A DNA stretch of 64,000 nucleotides from Tubulanus polymorphus (GCF_964204645.1 NC_134026.1:6386001-6450000), one strand, 5' to 3'; positions 1-14,531 are shown, counted from the stretch's first letter. Notes: generated by a model not told the origin, from the letters alone. Program-made: numbers and translations.

Positions 1-200
1 GTCTTACAGTTCATAGTAAAAATTTTACATTGGAAATTAACTAATTAAAACACTTCAAGTGTCAAAATGTGGAACTGAGTTCAGGTTGATATTCATGCAT
101 ATGTGCATATTTATTGCATCATTCGTTCTTGGTTTATTAACTGAATTTCATAAGGAAATTACATAGAAATGAATAGGATAATCAATGAAGAGCCTCTCAC

Positions 201-3200
201 CAACTGTTCATTGATACGACTTTCATCTTTCACGCATATTCCGATTGATCCAGACATTCGACAGTCACAGAGTCGACATGGATTTGGATGGATAGCGGGT
301 ACACCACTAGGGCGAAAATATCCATCTTTGCAAGTCTGACAATTGATACCAGCTGTATTAGCCTAAAATAAGGAAGAAGTGGAATTTTCATATTTCTTAA
401 ATCAGAAATTACAAAAAATCTAGTATTCTTAATACTTAAGAGTTGAAAACTTACCCGACATCCAACGCAAACCCCTCCTCCTTTATACATGCCTTCCATA
501 TCAACACTTAAACTCAAATCGGCAACAGTTTGATTATAAACACATTTATCAGCTTTGCCATAACAATTACATTCTGTGAATTAAAAAACAAACTAAATGT
601 AAGGCCTACATTCAATGTATGTGGAATTTTGTGGTTTCAAATGGAATCTTTGAAATTTCTAAATGCTAATTGATTGTGGGTCTTTTTTCAATTAATCTTT
701 CATCAAACTCTCTCTAAACCAATTGTCGATGGACAAATTTTGACACAAATTCGACCCACAATTGTAGAACTTAGAATTATGAGGCCTATTCGAATGGGTC
801 GGTCATTTACCTCTACAGACTGCGCTATCCAGATGAGTTCCTTGTCTCCATGGTAACTGATTGAACATAGGACAACATTTCTCACAACTTGTACCACAAG
901 TATTGTGTTCACATTGACAAGCAACTCGCTGAAAAATTCAAACATAACTTAATTCACAAGTTCTTCAAAAACACTTGGATGAGCCTGTTTTATGCAAATA
1001 AAATCTATATGCATTCATCTATAATTGTACACAGTATTCTTCTACATGCGTCCAACCTAACATCTGTACGTTTAGTTTAAACCCATAGACAATCTAGATT
1101 AAAACCATCATGAGGCGAGGTGTTTTTAAATTGAATAATGAGTTTAAAACATATGATACCGAATATATAAATCTTTGCTTACCCCAGTCTCCTGATTCGG
1201 AACACACTGTCTTGCATGACCGAAACAAATACACTGTCCTCCGATTGAGATATCTTTTATTGAATAGAAATACTGAAAAATAAACATTTTTTCATTTATT
1301 TATTCGTGGAACTGTTTTTTCATCGATTTAAGAGAGCAAAGACTGACTGACTAACCCTTCTATAAACTGAAATATCTATATCTGATGGTCGATTCGTTTG
1401 AAATGTCATCAAATCAGCGTTCAACGTTTTAATCCTCTGAAAGCGTAATCTGATGAATCGCGCAGACGTGAATTCCTAAACATATCAAAAGAATTATACA
1501 ATTTTAGTTGTCGGAATATCTGAGAAAATTATCAGAATTATCATAAACTTACAATCAATTCTTTGCTGGGTCCTTCAACTCCTGGTCTTCCATTTACGAG
1601 GGAAACGTGAATCTAAAAACATCATACATCATATATTAATTTTCCACTTAACAATTTTTTAAGCCAACTCAGAATTGGCAAGTTTCCATTTTGAACTGAT
1701 TAGAAACATTTGTCCAGTTCCACAGTCATGGCTCAGATTTAAGACCAGTCTATAAGACCACTTTGGTTCTATAATCAATCTTACAACTAAGACCAGCCTT
1801 TTACTAGATATTTAAGACCACTTACCATGAACTAGTAACCTGGGGCTGGTTGAACTGCAGTCATGGTGTAGATTTTTGAGACCAGATCTTAGTTCTAAGA
1901 CAATCTGACAACTTAACATCAGTATCAGCTCATTTTGGCTCTTTAGCCAATCTAACAAACTGAAGACTAGTCGTAGGATTGAAGACCACTTTTGAAGCCA
2001 TGTCCAAAAGTGGTCTGGGCTATGAGTATCATGATTTCTGAATTAAAAGAGTAGAAAAGGTAATTGCAGCTCACCTCTCCATTTTCAAGCGGATCGAGTC
2101 TGGAATAAAACGAAGTACAAATCACTTGATCGTCTTTTTCAAAAATCGGTTTTCCAATTGTCGGTTGAATTTCGTAGGTGAACCAACATTCTGAATCGGT
2201 ACTGGCGAAATATTGCCACGGTTTGTAATCGACTCCATCCAGAGATCGTTCGAGGATCCAGTTTCCGGGACGCGGTGAATTAGCTGCTTTCACTATGACG
2301 TACGCGACTTGGTAAATCTGTAATCAAATTACAAATAATTGTTTGAAGTAAAACTACAAACACTGCTGCAATATTTGATAGGATTGGCTTATGCATTTTC
2401 CATAGTGCATTGTAAATAGTGGAACTATCATTGATGGCACCATTCAGAAACATGCATTGACTTGAACAGAAAATGTCTTGCTGTCCTTTGAATGCCTGGA
2501 AAGAGGGGTTGGGGTAAGGAATCGCACAATACAGGTGCAAATGTCCTACATGCACACCCACCTATTTTTTCCTTAGTTCTTCCTGAAAGCAAAAGTGCAA
2601 TGGAGGGCTCTCTGTGGGCACTCTGGGCATATCTAGTAACTTTTGTAGTTGCGGCGATAAGATCTAAGTTCACTTTGCTGTACAGAGGTAATATCATATA
2701 CACTATTTTGCATCCAACTTTGAGGTATGAGGGTTTCAGGACCAAAAGACGTAACTATATTTTCAACTATTTCACGAGGTCCTTCCGACCGACAAAATTG
2801 AAACAAATTGATGGGAAACTGATACCGAATAATTTCTTTTTTCTCTGACCGACTGTGTATAGAATAGCATGCGATGGGAATAAAACGCTATGGGAATTAT
2901 TATGACATAATTGGCCTCCAATATGACTGTGTTTATAGGATAATAGGCAACCATTTTAGTTAATTGTCTTCATACCAACATTCTATTGTAAACACTATCA
3001 TCTTATTACTACATACAAATATAGCATAGTTAACTATTACTTAATTCTGCGATCGCCTAATGTAAATGTGAAGGGAAATATTTGAGGGATTCTCAGATTC
3101 CAGGCCATAATTATCACTCCCAGATATATGTTGAAAATTACTCGTTTAATGAAAGAAACACATCCCGTGCAGAATAAAACCCGTACATATTTAAGTTATA

Positions 3201-5262
3201 TAATTATAAGATTCTAAGGGAAGATTCCTAGTAAATTATGTGCACCCCTGCAGAGTTCAATAAAAGTCGCAAGAGTACATTCTCAAAGACTCTCAGGGAT
3301 CGTTTTCCAACCTATTGTCAAAAGAATTGACCTCATTTGGGGAATCTTCTTTCAAGGGAATCATCTATTGAATGGTCATCTATTTATGCATAAACATCGC
3401 ATTGAGTGCACAATATAAACGATGGATATGTCGAAATCAGAGTATATAGTAAATTCATTGTAGGGGTCTAGATATATTTGAAACTATGTAAACTAGTGCA
3501 TTTCACAAATCAGAATATGGAAAGTGTATTTCTATCTCCCTGCTAAGATTTAGATATCAAAACTGAATTTAAAAGTAATTCATAATTCTAAATTCATTGA
3601 AACAGTTATCAGATATTGAGGATATTGTTATGGGTGAATTAATAAAAATGACTGATATCAAGACCGACAAGCCTTGAGGGGATGGGAGGTGAGAGGGTGA
3701 CCAGGAGTTTGTACCTGTTTCATATCGAGTGTAATTGTGACCCAGTGATATTCGGAACCCATAGCTATCGATGGACTCTGCCACCATCTCTGACTTCCAT
3801 CAATCGCGTAATGAATATCGTGACTTTCGAACTCATTCAAACTATTGCTGTTGCACATTCCGCAGTGAATATCGTCCGTTCCCATTTTGTAGACGTGATC
3901 GACCAAACGACAGTAAACTTCAGCAGCGTCCTCGCCGCATGTTGCGTTCGCTGTGATCTCGGCATCGGTCGCTAAATTGAAAACTCCCGGAAATAATCCT
4001 CCATCTGTAAAACAACAAAATACACATCACAACGAAAGTTCTCAATAAAAATATAATTCCTCGAAAATCATAAGACTTAACAATACTCATAATTATGTAG
4101 CCACTTCTTTCGAGATCAGAGGGAATCCATTATATTTCTAACTATGGAAATCTGTACAAATTGTTAATTCATCATTCCAAATTTTGATAAAACTAACCAA
4201 ATTTAAGTCTACACTTCTTCAGGATAAAATTAGATAAAAATTGATCTACAACTTTTATTCTTTTCAAAAGCTATGTTTCTCATGCAGTCATTATGTGCAA
4301 TAAACCCCTTTTTAGCGGACGCAATAAATTTCAGAGTGAATGAAACAATTGTATTTGGTATCTGATATATTTACGGGGTGAAGTGCCATCATTGACCCCT
4401 CCCTCATCTGTTCATATGAGGAAACATTTCCAGGTCACAGGCTCACTTAAAACTGCCACAATGAAAGCAGAAAATGACAACACAGAACTAACAAATCAGC
4501 AATAGTCTAGTGACATGCTGGAAACAATGTTCTATATATGGAGAAAATTACATGTTTCTAAATTCAGTAAAACATCACTTCCTCATGGTAGTGTCTTCTA
4601 TCTGTAAATCCATAATCAAAGAAACCTAACTTCCACTTTACAAATATACTTGTATTTATCAGTAATCAAGGGAAGGAGATTTAATGTAAATTACCAAATA
4701 TAATGTTTAGCTTTTCAAACATTTTATGTTAGATAAAATACTTAGTTGAGTTTTTTAATACATTATTTCTGATCCTAAATATATCAGTCATTTTCAGCAT
4801 GTATTGAAATGTTTCTTTTTTTGTAAATAATTTAATTTCTAGATATCCCATAAGCTTACTTATTATATTTATAACCCTATTAATATATAGATATCATACG
4901 AACACCTTATATCTTATGAACATATTTCATGTATCTGATTTTCACAGCACATTTATTTTTGCTAAAAAGTGGTCAAATCTCATGTAATGAAACAGTTTAC
5001 ACTAAGAGGCTTATTTGATTCTATGATACAATGATCAAGAATTTACCTCAAGAAAGATTTTTTCTTAAGTGACAGGATAAGTTTAAGAAGTGAATGTAAA
5101 TTTATGAGTAACTTATTTTCGTTTAACTTTAAATAATACAATAGGAAAACTTAAAATCATCTTTATTCACTTACCTGAAATCATTCGTTCATTGAGGGAT
5201 GAAAACTGAGAATAAACTCCTCCAAACAACAAACAACTTAAAATCAGAGAATATTTCTCCAT
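201..5262 (-). CDS. LAMA: Laminin subunit alpha (alpha-1/2 type), N-terminal part, incomplete at left edge
   Basis: Nine coding exons on the minus strand: 5175-5262, 3715-4004, 2075-2317, 1553-1612, 1356-1475, 1183-1272, 811-928, 455-573 and 201-362. All have GT-AG borders and join in one frame of 430 residues. The ATG at 5262 opens a hydrophobic signal peptide ([18 protein letters not shown]). A laminin N-terminal (LN) domain follows, with [42 protein letters not shown] and [12 protein letters not shown], which match alpha chains rather than beta or gamma chains. After the LN domain, cysteine-rich laminin-EGF modules begin ([36 protein letters not shown]). Secreted laminin alpha assembles with beta and gamma chains in basement membranes, and its LN domain drives network polymerisation. 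The rest of the gene lies beyond position 1. Positions 1-200 look like intron. Alpha-1/2 versus another LN-bearing alpha type is inferred from motif wording, not from an alignment. Confidence 0.95.
1715..1900. mobile_element. Diverged copies of the gttgcacagtcatgg MITE family in a laminin intron
   Basis: cagttccacagtcatggctcagatttaag starts at about 1715, and ttgaactgcagtcatggtgtagatttttg starts near 1850. The body has repeated taagaccag and agaccactt motifs. These are members of the family seen at 40057 and 43923. Confidence 0.5.
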
Positions 5263-6283
5263 TTTCCCAGAGTTATGGAGTAATGGGCTAAATATTAGAG
5301 AAGCAACCTGAACCCACGTTCATCTCTGAGCTCTCAGATACAGGCTACTAATACTAGCTCCATCTATTAGGATGGTTAGTAATTAACAACCATCTCATCA
5401 ATCCTTCATTCAGATATTAATAAACAAAACTCGTCAAATAATTATAGAATATTTATTATCATTGAATAAAAACGTTTTGTATAATTTTTTGTCATGATTG
5501 AAAAATATCTTTTGTGAGAAAAGTAAAATTGCATCTATCATTGTGCATGTTTTATTGCTATTTACGTTTGTCATTCGAGTGATAAGTGGACGGATGGAGT
5601 AACAGACTTTTTAAATATAATCATATATATGAGTTTCTAGTATGGCATTTTTTTTCTGGACGGATATTTTGAAAATATAAAAATATATGTATAAATCTTA
5701 TACAACGATACTATACTTTGTACAATATCTCTATTAATTAAAGTAATTAACAAACTAATTGATACAGGTATTTCCAGCAGATATTTATAATTTTGCCTCT
5801 AGTGTCACAATAGATTATGTTACAATTAATGAATTCATCCATCAACATCAGGAGTTCAAAGTATTGCTATTGCTACTGCTGCAACTTTGTGATTGCACCA
5901 GAAGGGTCATTTTGCAGGATTACTACAGTTTTCTAATCATTATGCTGAATATAGAAATACAGTGGAACCTCATTTAAAATTGAATTGATATGATTTGAAA
6001 CCAATTCATTAATAATATTTGGCAACAGTACACACCATTTTTTGTAGTGATATTTGACTCTGCTTGACAGTTCTGTATTGAATGGGGTTTCACCGTATAT
6101 TGAGATCTAAGATTACTATTGCTATTGAAATTGATTTCAGATACCAGAGATGTGGCAAAAACACTTACAAATACTTTATACAACAACCACAGCACAGATC
6201 TAACATTCAGTTACAGAATGGAGTTGAGTCGGTCGTGACTTCTGAGACAAATGGAAGCCGTGAATGACTACTGGACTGAGATT
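5263..6283. other. Spacer between the laminin promoter side and the 3' end of the CCDC78-like gene
   Basis: No coding exon was found. The stretch holds the laminin upstream region and, at 5960-6095, a short TIR element listed separately. The open frames here are short and have no splice context. Confidence 0.5.
5960..6095. mobile_element. Short MITE with pogo/Tc1-mariner-like ends and TA duplication
   Basis: The left end reads cagtggaacctcatttaa. The right end, reverse-complemented, reads cggtgaaaccccattcaa, so the two are imperfect inverted repeats. The element is flanked by TA on both sides (5958-5959 and 6096-6097), the usual target duplication of Tc1/mariner and pogo transposons. It contains no coding capacity. 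A related copy lies at 16661-16841. Confidence 0.6.
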
Positions 6284-9200
6284 TCAGTTTTTACGAGCGG
6301 CTCTGTTATAAACAGATACACCGGACATTGATGTTATACGACCGTCTCTGGCATCCATTCCTAACATACCGCGTAGTTTAGTGATCTCATCTCTATATCT
6401 GTAATATAACAACAAACAATCAGCAAATAGATAAATGAAATAATTAATTCACTGTGACTGCAGGTTAAGTCTCCCTAATAGTGTCCTGAATTACCTTATT
6501 AGCCCTAACCCAATACTCGCTTCAAATAGAGTATAATGCTGACCTAAATTGCAGGCTTACCCTTATCTATAAACCATGACCACAAAGTTCTAAATTCATA
6601 TTTAGGATTTTTAATACAAATTCATGACTTCAACTGACTAACTTGTAGTGACAGCGGCAATGACACCTGTGACAGAGTGATCACCTATGGTCAGCATTGC
6701 TGAGTAACCCTAGGGCAGATTGTGTAGAACAGAACTGGTCCCCTGACATAAACAAATCAGTTACATCTAGGGTGGGCACATGGCTGTTTGGTCGCCTGAT
6801 GTAAACACTAGCAGCTGTGTCAAACTTTTGATATTAGAACTTGATGATAATATGAGTTGAATGAAATTACCTAATAAGGTGCTTATCGATATAATCCTGA
6901 CAATCTTTTAGTTGTTCTTCTAACATGGTATTTTTAGTGAGTAAATTAGCTCGTTCGTCCTCCAGTTCTTGTTGCGTTGTCAGTGTAAATTCCCGTAGCT
7001 GTTTTCGTAAATTCGACCATCTTTCTGGTTGATCTTCCTTTTCGTCAGTGCTCGCCGCGTCAGTTTTAGGTTTCACATTCTTTTAAATTTGAAATTACGC
7101 AAGATGAAAAAAAAATAAAGCGTATCATGCAATAAATATTCTAAGAAAGTTGCGCAAATTTTGCTGCTTCAAAACTTCATACGTGTAAGTCAGTCAGATA
7201 TCTGTGAATTTCATTGTAAAAAAATTTTTATCAAATTTTTATCAAAAGTTAAAATCAGAATAAAATTCACTTTTGATATTTTAAATTTTGTGTATAATTT
7301 TCAACTGTTTCTATATTCCTTTCAGCTCACTTAGGATTTACGCGTATTTTATTTTTACCTGACTGTTTTTCAGACGTTCGTTTTCGTTCTCCAATCGCTG
7401 CACGTCCGATTTCAGTTTTTCGATTTCCTTCTTATTCGAAGTTTCCAGTTCGTCGTCGTCGATGTAGAAATGAGTTTCGTCGGGCCCCATTTCGTCGTCG
7501 GTTAAACCGCGAGCTTCAGCGGTTTGACGTAAATTCCTAGAAAAAATCATCTCTCAAACTTACAACTGATCCGGACAAAAGAGCATCAATGAACAGCAGT
7601 ATATCAACAATCGCTAAATAGGGACGAACAGCCAAACTTTCTCTTTGCCCTTATGAGTTGATATGTTTGCCTGGATTGCTTGTTTGCTGAAACTGGCAAT
7701 GGGAAACGCGCAAATTCGTGAAGACCAAAGCTACGAAGGCTATTGAATTTTTTTTTCTATTTATCTTACAGGGATAGATGGGGGCCCAGGATATTCAAAG
7801 CATATAATTTCTATAAGTCCCATAAGTCCCAAAGATCTGCCCATGGCACTCAAAATTTTGAGGGTCTTCCAGAAGTCCGTCTCTACCCTGAATGAAGTAG
7901 GCCGATTTTCACCTGTAAGCGACTAACAACTGTTCATGTCGTTTCACTGTATTCTTAGCTCGACGTTTAAAACTCTGAGCAGCTTGAGCGAGTTGACCTT
8001 CGCGGAATTTATGGGCCTCTTTCAAATCTTTCACCATCTTGTTGACGAATTCTTTGTATTTTTCTGGAGTTGCAGTTTTACCGGGCATCCCGGCGCCGGT
8101 ATCAACATAATCCTGAAATCCAGGTAAATACATCATATTAGACTAATATCCCATCTGTATTATCACACGCGTAATTACCCTTAAAAACACATAACATAAC
8201 TAAAACATCTTCTCCCATAAGGAAGACTTGTTCTTTGGAACCAAAATTCTCTTGTTCATTTTCAAAGTAGGAGAACATGTCTATGAAGAAGAATCATTTC
8301 TCCACAGTGAATGTTTTGCTTGAAAAATGGTGTTCTTTGTAGAAAGGTTTTGCTGAACATAGACAGAGAAGACTCTGCTTGCTGTGGGGTCAATTACCTC
8401 GGATTATTGTGATCTGAGGCAAGCCCAGTAAACATACCCCTACCGGTACATGATATTCATAAAACTTACTGCTATATCTTCGACCCATTTATTCAAACGT
8501 GATTTATAGTTATCGTTGACATCTTTCATTTTATTCTGTAGTTTATTCGACTCGTGTTGTAATTCTTCATTCAGTTGTTTCGTTGTTATCAGTTGCTGAA
8601 AAACCATGAAAAAAAAACGCCTTAAAACTAGTGTTTTTCCGATGTAAGATTCCTATCCAGATTCTGAAGAAACTTACGGCATTCAGATCAGAAATCTTCT
8701 GTTGTTTTTCACGGACGAGGTTTCGTTGAGTCGCCAATTCTTTCTGTAACTCATCCCTAAAATCGAATCCGTTCTCTAATAATTCATTAATCTGACACTG
8801 GAGTAAAAACTGGAGTGTTCACATTTTGAAAAATCGTTTTTAAATGTTTCATCATAGGATTTTACCCTCAGAAATCGTAAAATGTCGCATTGACTGGAAA
8901 TAATGTAAAACAGTAGTAAAACTTACAGTTTCTGTTCTAGTGTTTGTTGTTGGTCTTCGTACTGGTTTTTCATGCGATGAATTTCATTTTCAAAATTTCT
9001 CTGGTTCGAAAGCAGCTAAAAATATGTCACAAAATGAAATCTAATGATAATACAAACCACTACCAGTTGCAGGTTACCTGCATTTACATTAACAACTAAA
9101 CTTACATCTTTTTCAACTGCATTTTTGTCTGGTGTTGAAGATTTATACTGATCAACCTGGAAATGAAAAAAAAATGAAAACCTTTTTGAAATCTGACGAT

Positions 9201-12200
9201 TGGATAAATGGCTGCAATCAGGTTTTGTGTTCTGATTAGTCAGAATAGCAGACAACGTTCGTGTTTCCCATCAAAGTCAAATGTTTTGTGACTTTCTACG
9301 ATCATGAAAAACCATTCTTCATAATAGAATTATGCAGAATCAATAGTTAACTTCCATCGAATTAGATAAAAGTGCATTAGAGGTGGGTTGATGGTACTCG
9401 AAAAATCAGGGATTAATCTTATCGGTTTGCCTTATTAAGGCTTAGACGTTGTTTAGGGATGACAGCTAGATTGATACTAGATTACGTTCAGATGAGTCAC
9501 TGTGATACGTACATTAATTTTAGGTCTGGCCGTGTGTTCACCAACCATTGATTTGATACGATCAACTTCAGCATCAGGATTACCGAATGAATGGGATATC
9601 GGTTGACCACCTTTCACTGCTCCGTACGCTTTCTCAAGATTCTCTACTTGTTTCATCAGAATCGCTTTCGCGTTTACCAGATTCAACAATTCCATGCTCA
9701 ATTCATCACTTTTAGCAACCTTTAAAACAAAAGCATCGATTCCTTAGACAATTGCCCTACTTGGTGCTGGTGGAGTCAGGGAGTTCAGTTTTGCCTCAGA
9801 TTACGGGTATACTACCGGGTAATTATACATGATCAAATACCCAAACGCTTACTCAGTATGTGCCACGGACACTGAGTTTCATTTTACCAGTCTCAACCTT
9901 ACAGTAGTAAGAGACAGGATCTACTATGTTTCACAAACTCTTACTCAGTATTTTTCACCACCACAGGGTAGAATTTTACCAGTCTCAACTTTACCGCAGT
10001 AGGGGGCAGAGTCTTCTGTATTTCACAAACTCTTACTCAGTATTTGACACAAATATTGTGGAGTTTTAACAGTTTGAGTCTAGATTAGAATATGCATGAG
10101 TCTTAAAGACCTCTTAAATGATATTTTGAGACATTGATTTTATGACGTAATTTACCTCAGCTTTATGAGCTTTAGTTAAACCGAGATAGTTCGATTTTAA
10201 TGTCACGTATTCATCGGCTAAATCCCTCCTTTCTCTCTCAATCTCTTCCAGTCGTTCTCTAGCGTTTAACGCCGCTTTACGGAATTTATCTCGGTCCAAT
10301 TCTTGTTTAACGAGATCATTCTCAAGCTGAAGAACCTGTAGAAATAATAACAAATTAAATCTTAATTCTTCCCACCTTCCGAATGGATAACTGACATAGT
10401 GACTATTGAAACAAGTTCAGATGTAGGAATTCATTTGATGCTTTTACTATTTCCAACTTTTAAACAGTTAGGCTCAGTGATTTTTCTCAAGAATCTAATT
10501 ATGAACCACAACTAGACATATACGTAAATATTCACCTTATTCGTAAGTTCGAATTTAGTCTGTTCCATTTCTTCAATCAGTTTATTGTTCTCAATCTGCA
10601 TGTCTACTAATGTTTTTGACACCTGAATCAAATAAAATCAACTATTAATACAATACATTGTCGTATTTCAGCACCACCTGAACTCAGTTCCACAGTTCTC
10701 CAGAATTAAGATGAGTTGATTTCAGATGATTTAACAATAGAGCCAAATTTTTTCCAAGGACTGCGCAACTGTATCCTGAACCTCAGAGTCAAAGAAGAAT
10801 CTCTCAATTCTCATACCTTCAGTTTTTCTTCCTCTGTCATCAACAGTTGACCGGAGAGGTCAGTTTTCGTTGTGGCTAGGTTACCAAATTTCGCCTGTAA
10901 CTGGTCGAGTCGATAGTGAAGACGTTCATTTTTATCTTTGAGTTGAAGCTGCAGAAAGAATACCAGTCAAATAATGAATCATTGTTGATTATTTACGGTA
11001 GAATCATGAAATGGCTGCACTGAGTTGGATCCTCTTAGACTTACATTCTCCGTTTGAAGACGTCTCATTTCATCCTTCGCGTTTGCCATGTCGGTCGGAT
11101 TATTCAATGAAACACCGACTCCTAACTGTTTCTTCAAATCGATGATTTCAGCTCTGTATTGAGTCAATAATTGCTACAAAAAACAACAATGTTACAATAG
11201 GACAAGACTCTCTCATTCCCTTGATCCAGACACGAGACAATGTCTTAGTGTCGACGATACAGTCTACATTTCCTATAGATCTTTAAAACTCAAGTTAGTC
11301 TACAAAACGAGCAAAACCTAGTAAAACTCTTATTATGCACTAAAATAGGACTTTTTCAAGATTTTCGACTAAAATGTAAGTGAGTAAAAATTCTTACCTG
11401 AGCGAAGCTGTCGTTCCTGATTGGGAAATTCTTCACCTGAGATATGTGGTTACACGTCCTGAGTATAGGTGTCAGCACTTTGTGGTCGGTGTTTGGTTTG
11501 AGACAGACTATAACACGGGTTTTACAATTTCCTCCCAATTCATCTTTCATCAGAGACATCAATTTAGAGTCACTAAATCAAACATTAAAAACGTTTAATT
11601 TCTAGATAGAATCGAGCACATTTTAATGAAATGAATGTCAATATTTTACCTGTAATTGATGACTCTATTCGGTGATGGTTGCTGCGCGAGATTCTGAACG
11701 GTTTCCATAAATGCGGTCAATCCTTTATTAAGCGTCGGTCCCTCTCTGAGTCGCAGATGCGTCGGATCATCCATTAGTTTCTCCGCTCCAGGCATCTCAA
11801 TAATGGTGAACCGAGATTTATGAGGAAATGGATCGTCTTTGGTTTGCTGAATATCAAAAGAGTACAGAAAACCCTCAATCATTCACTTCTATTGGAAGCT
11901 TTTGACAACAAATCTTAGAAATTCAAAGTCTATTACTTGAATTATCATCTACCTTAAATATAAATCACTAGACCCCAATTGGTTCATTTTAGGAGAAGTC
12001 TACTATCAGGACCCAGTTATACAAAAACTAGTCCAAATCAGTTCATTTTGAATAAGTTAAAGAGACTTAAGTCAAATTCGAACTTAGAAATCCTTCGAAC
12101 TGGGTCCAGGATTTCGACCTGATTAATGTTCTATGTAAAAACAAATTAGAACAAAAGTGAAAACATCAGCGTGTTTTTTGAGCAGCTAGTTTTGTATGTC

Positions 12201-14121
12201 GTACCAGTTCTAGTTCAAGTTGTATAATCGTGGCAGCAAAATTGATCGCTGGTCCGAAATCAGTGTAAGCGTTAGAGCGACGACTCCAGCCTTGTCTAAA
12301 CAAGGAAATGGCATCAGAGCCAGTCCTGATCGGCATTGATGTTGAGTGCTGTAATAAAACAAAAGGCAAATACACTTAACTGTAAATAATTCACCGAGTT
12401 GAGAACTAGGGAAACAGAAAGTTTTTGAATTAGATTTTTGCAAAATTGAAATATACAATTAAAACAAAAGTATCCTAGAAAAAATATATTTTCTCCTCTG
12501 AACCGAGTATTACGCTAAGGCTACATTGATTTTTACAGGAGGTATGAAAGGGCAGTGAGCGGTTTAGAAAGGATTGACCGTTTTTAAAATAAAGTTTGAC
12601 CTTCACGTTGAATCCTTTCTCGGCTATTTCTTCAATCAGTAGATAGTCGTTGGTTGTTTTTGGAACGACGAGTAAATCACGAACTTGATCGTTATAAACT
12701 TCAAACATGCTTAAATTCACCGACGCCGGTTCTTCATTCAACGCAGAATCATACAGATATTTATCATCTGACGAGTAATAGAAAATTCATTCGATGAATT
12801 ACATGACGAAATAATGATCTAAATGATGAACGATCTCACAATTGATGATATCGGATATTTATCAAATTAATCTCGATCTCATCTTCAGAGAAACAGAAAT
12901 CTCAGAAATTATTACACAAAACACATCTGTTAATCTGTAATCATCTAGATGAAGCATTATACGTATTCAAGATACGCAGACAAATCACAAAATCATATCT
13001 AGTGAAAAAAGTACTACTTCAAGAGTAAGCAAGAACAGTTTTATAGATTGAGAAGATACACAATTTCTGTGTAAGATGAATAAAATGTACATCCTTCAAT
13101 TTTTTTAAGTTAAATCTTTATATTCTTTTATAAGTCTTTATGGATATCATTATGTAGGCCATAGGTGAAACGTTGCTCCATATAGGTCTACTCATTTATA
13201 ACAAGAACTTTTTGCTAAAATTATAGTGGGATTTCTAACGTAAAAGTTTTATATCTGAAGGAACAGAGACTAACAGGCTCAACTTACCTAAATTCAACCT
13301 TGAGAATAGTTGATCCAGCGCAATTGGCAATATGCCAGATTTATTCATACTTTCACCGGCGACTGTGAATGATTTTCCTGACCCGGATTCACCCATCACG
13401 ACCAGTGATACGTTAAACCCAGCTATAAACAGATCCAACATCGGATCAACTGATTTCTGATATAAATCATACGTCGATATTTCCTGCCTGTACAACGTCA
13501 TAAAACTAAAAAAACAAAAACAATGACAATGTGCATAAATTATTTACTGAAGCCAAAGTAGAGTCAGTAACCAGACCTAGTTCTTTCTGGCTGATAGACA
13601 TTATAAGTAGGCTTGGGTTCATAGCTGTCAGCCCTACAGTCTAGAAGGCCTACCAAGCAAAACGTTTTGTAAAGGGTAAACCCTAATTGTGTGAATACAA
13701 GCGAAACAACTTTTGATTGCCATGGCCAATTACCGATTTTTACAGGTTCTAATATGTTGCTGCGGCGAATTTACTTCAATTTCCCCAAAACGTAGTATTC
13801 AAAGAAAAAAAAATTCATTCAGTGAATAGGCTTATTGCTGCAGCTTTTGCCACTGCAGTCGCGACACTTCCAACACCACTGGAATTGCAGATAATTTCTT
13901 GTGAGTTTGCCCTCCTAAACCGTACCCCTCGGTTCAGATACAACTAAGGAACACGGAAACAGACTTTTTCTGGTCTCTGGATTGAACCTCGAGTGAATAT
14001 CTTACCTGAAATAACTGCCACCGGGGCCAGTCGCCAGTCTGTGATGGTTGTCAATTTCGAGATTTAAATTACCTTCCCCATGAAGGGAAGGTCTTATACG
14101 ACCCAGCACGTCTATATTCAT
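6284..14121 (-). CDS. CCDC78: CCDC78-like protein with degenerate kinesin motor and coiled-coil tail
   Basis: Nineteen coding exons: 14006-14121, 13288-13505, 12601-12767, 12205-12348, 11650-11846, 11398-11572, 11045-11173, 10817-10948, 10536-10622, 10156-10335, 9513-9719, 9106-9156, 8927-9015, 8678-8756, 8470-8595, 7913-8112, 7359-7536, 6871-7079 and 6284-6398. Phases agree throughout, giving 932 residues. Residues 1-339 resemble a kinesin motor: P-loop GESGSGKS at 77-84, MFEVYNDQVRDLL, and SDSKLMSLMKDELGG. Switch I SSRSH is absent (GPAINF near 199-204) and switch II DLAGSE reads EMPGAE (232-237). From about residue 383, TDLSGQLLMTEEEKLKVSKT and LVDMQIENNKL resemble the conserved CCDC78 region. 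Heptad-rich coiled coil continues to the end. Vertebrate CCDC78 works in deuterosome-dependent centriole amplification of multiciliated cells, so a centriole or cilium role is inferred. A true but divergent kinesin is the alternative. The donor at 12600 (GTCAAA) is weak. Confidence 0.85.
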
Positions 14122-14380
14122 CTACAAGTGTTTAAGAATAGAAATTTGACAGAAACCCGGAAGTAAGTTTTTTCCCCTTGATATTGCAAAATCACAATAA
14201 AATGTAAATTCAATTCTTATTTTTTGAGCTGACATTGGAAGACGCTAAATTAAACTTACCTTTTTTGTATTAATGAACGGCGCAGTTTGTACGTATCAGG
14301 GGAATATTACGTGAAAATAATGAATTTCCCACGATTTCCACAACAACCGGCAGCCATGATGTAAACAATCTGATAGCTCT
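14122..14380 (-). promoter_or_regulatory. 5' UTR exon and promoter side of the CCDC78-like gene
   Basis: A strong donor (GGTAAGTTTA, read on minus) lies at 14251-14260. The acceptor cacttgtag abuts the ATG at 14121, so a non-coding first exon from about 14260 upstream probably splices exactly onto the start codon. The upper limit is a guess, since no TATA element was recognised. Confidence 0.45.
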
Positions 14381-14531
14381 AGATGGCAGCACTAGACGGT
14401 TGTTCCGATTCAGTTGGTCGCATGCGGCATGGTTGCACAGGCCGTCTGAAGCATCTTTGTTAACAGTATCCCAGATACTTTAAAGATACTCGAAAGAAGA
14501 TAAATTGTACCTAAGATGTGAATGCACTAAT

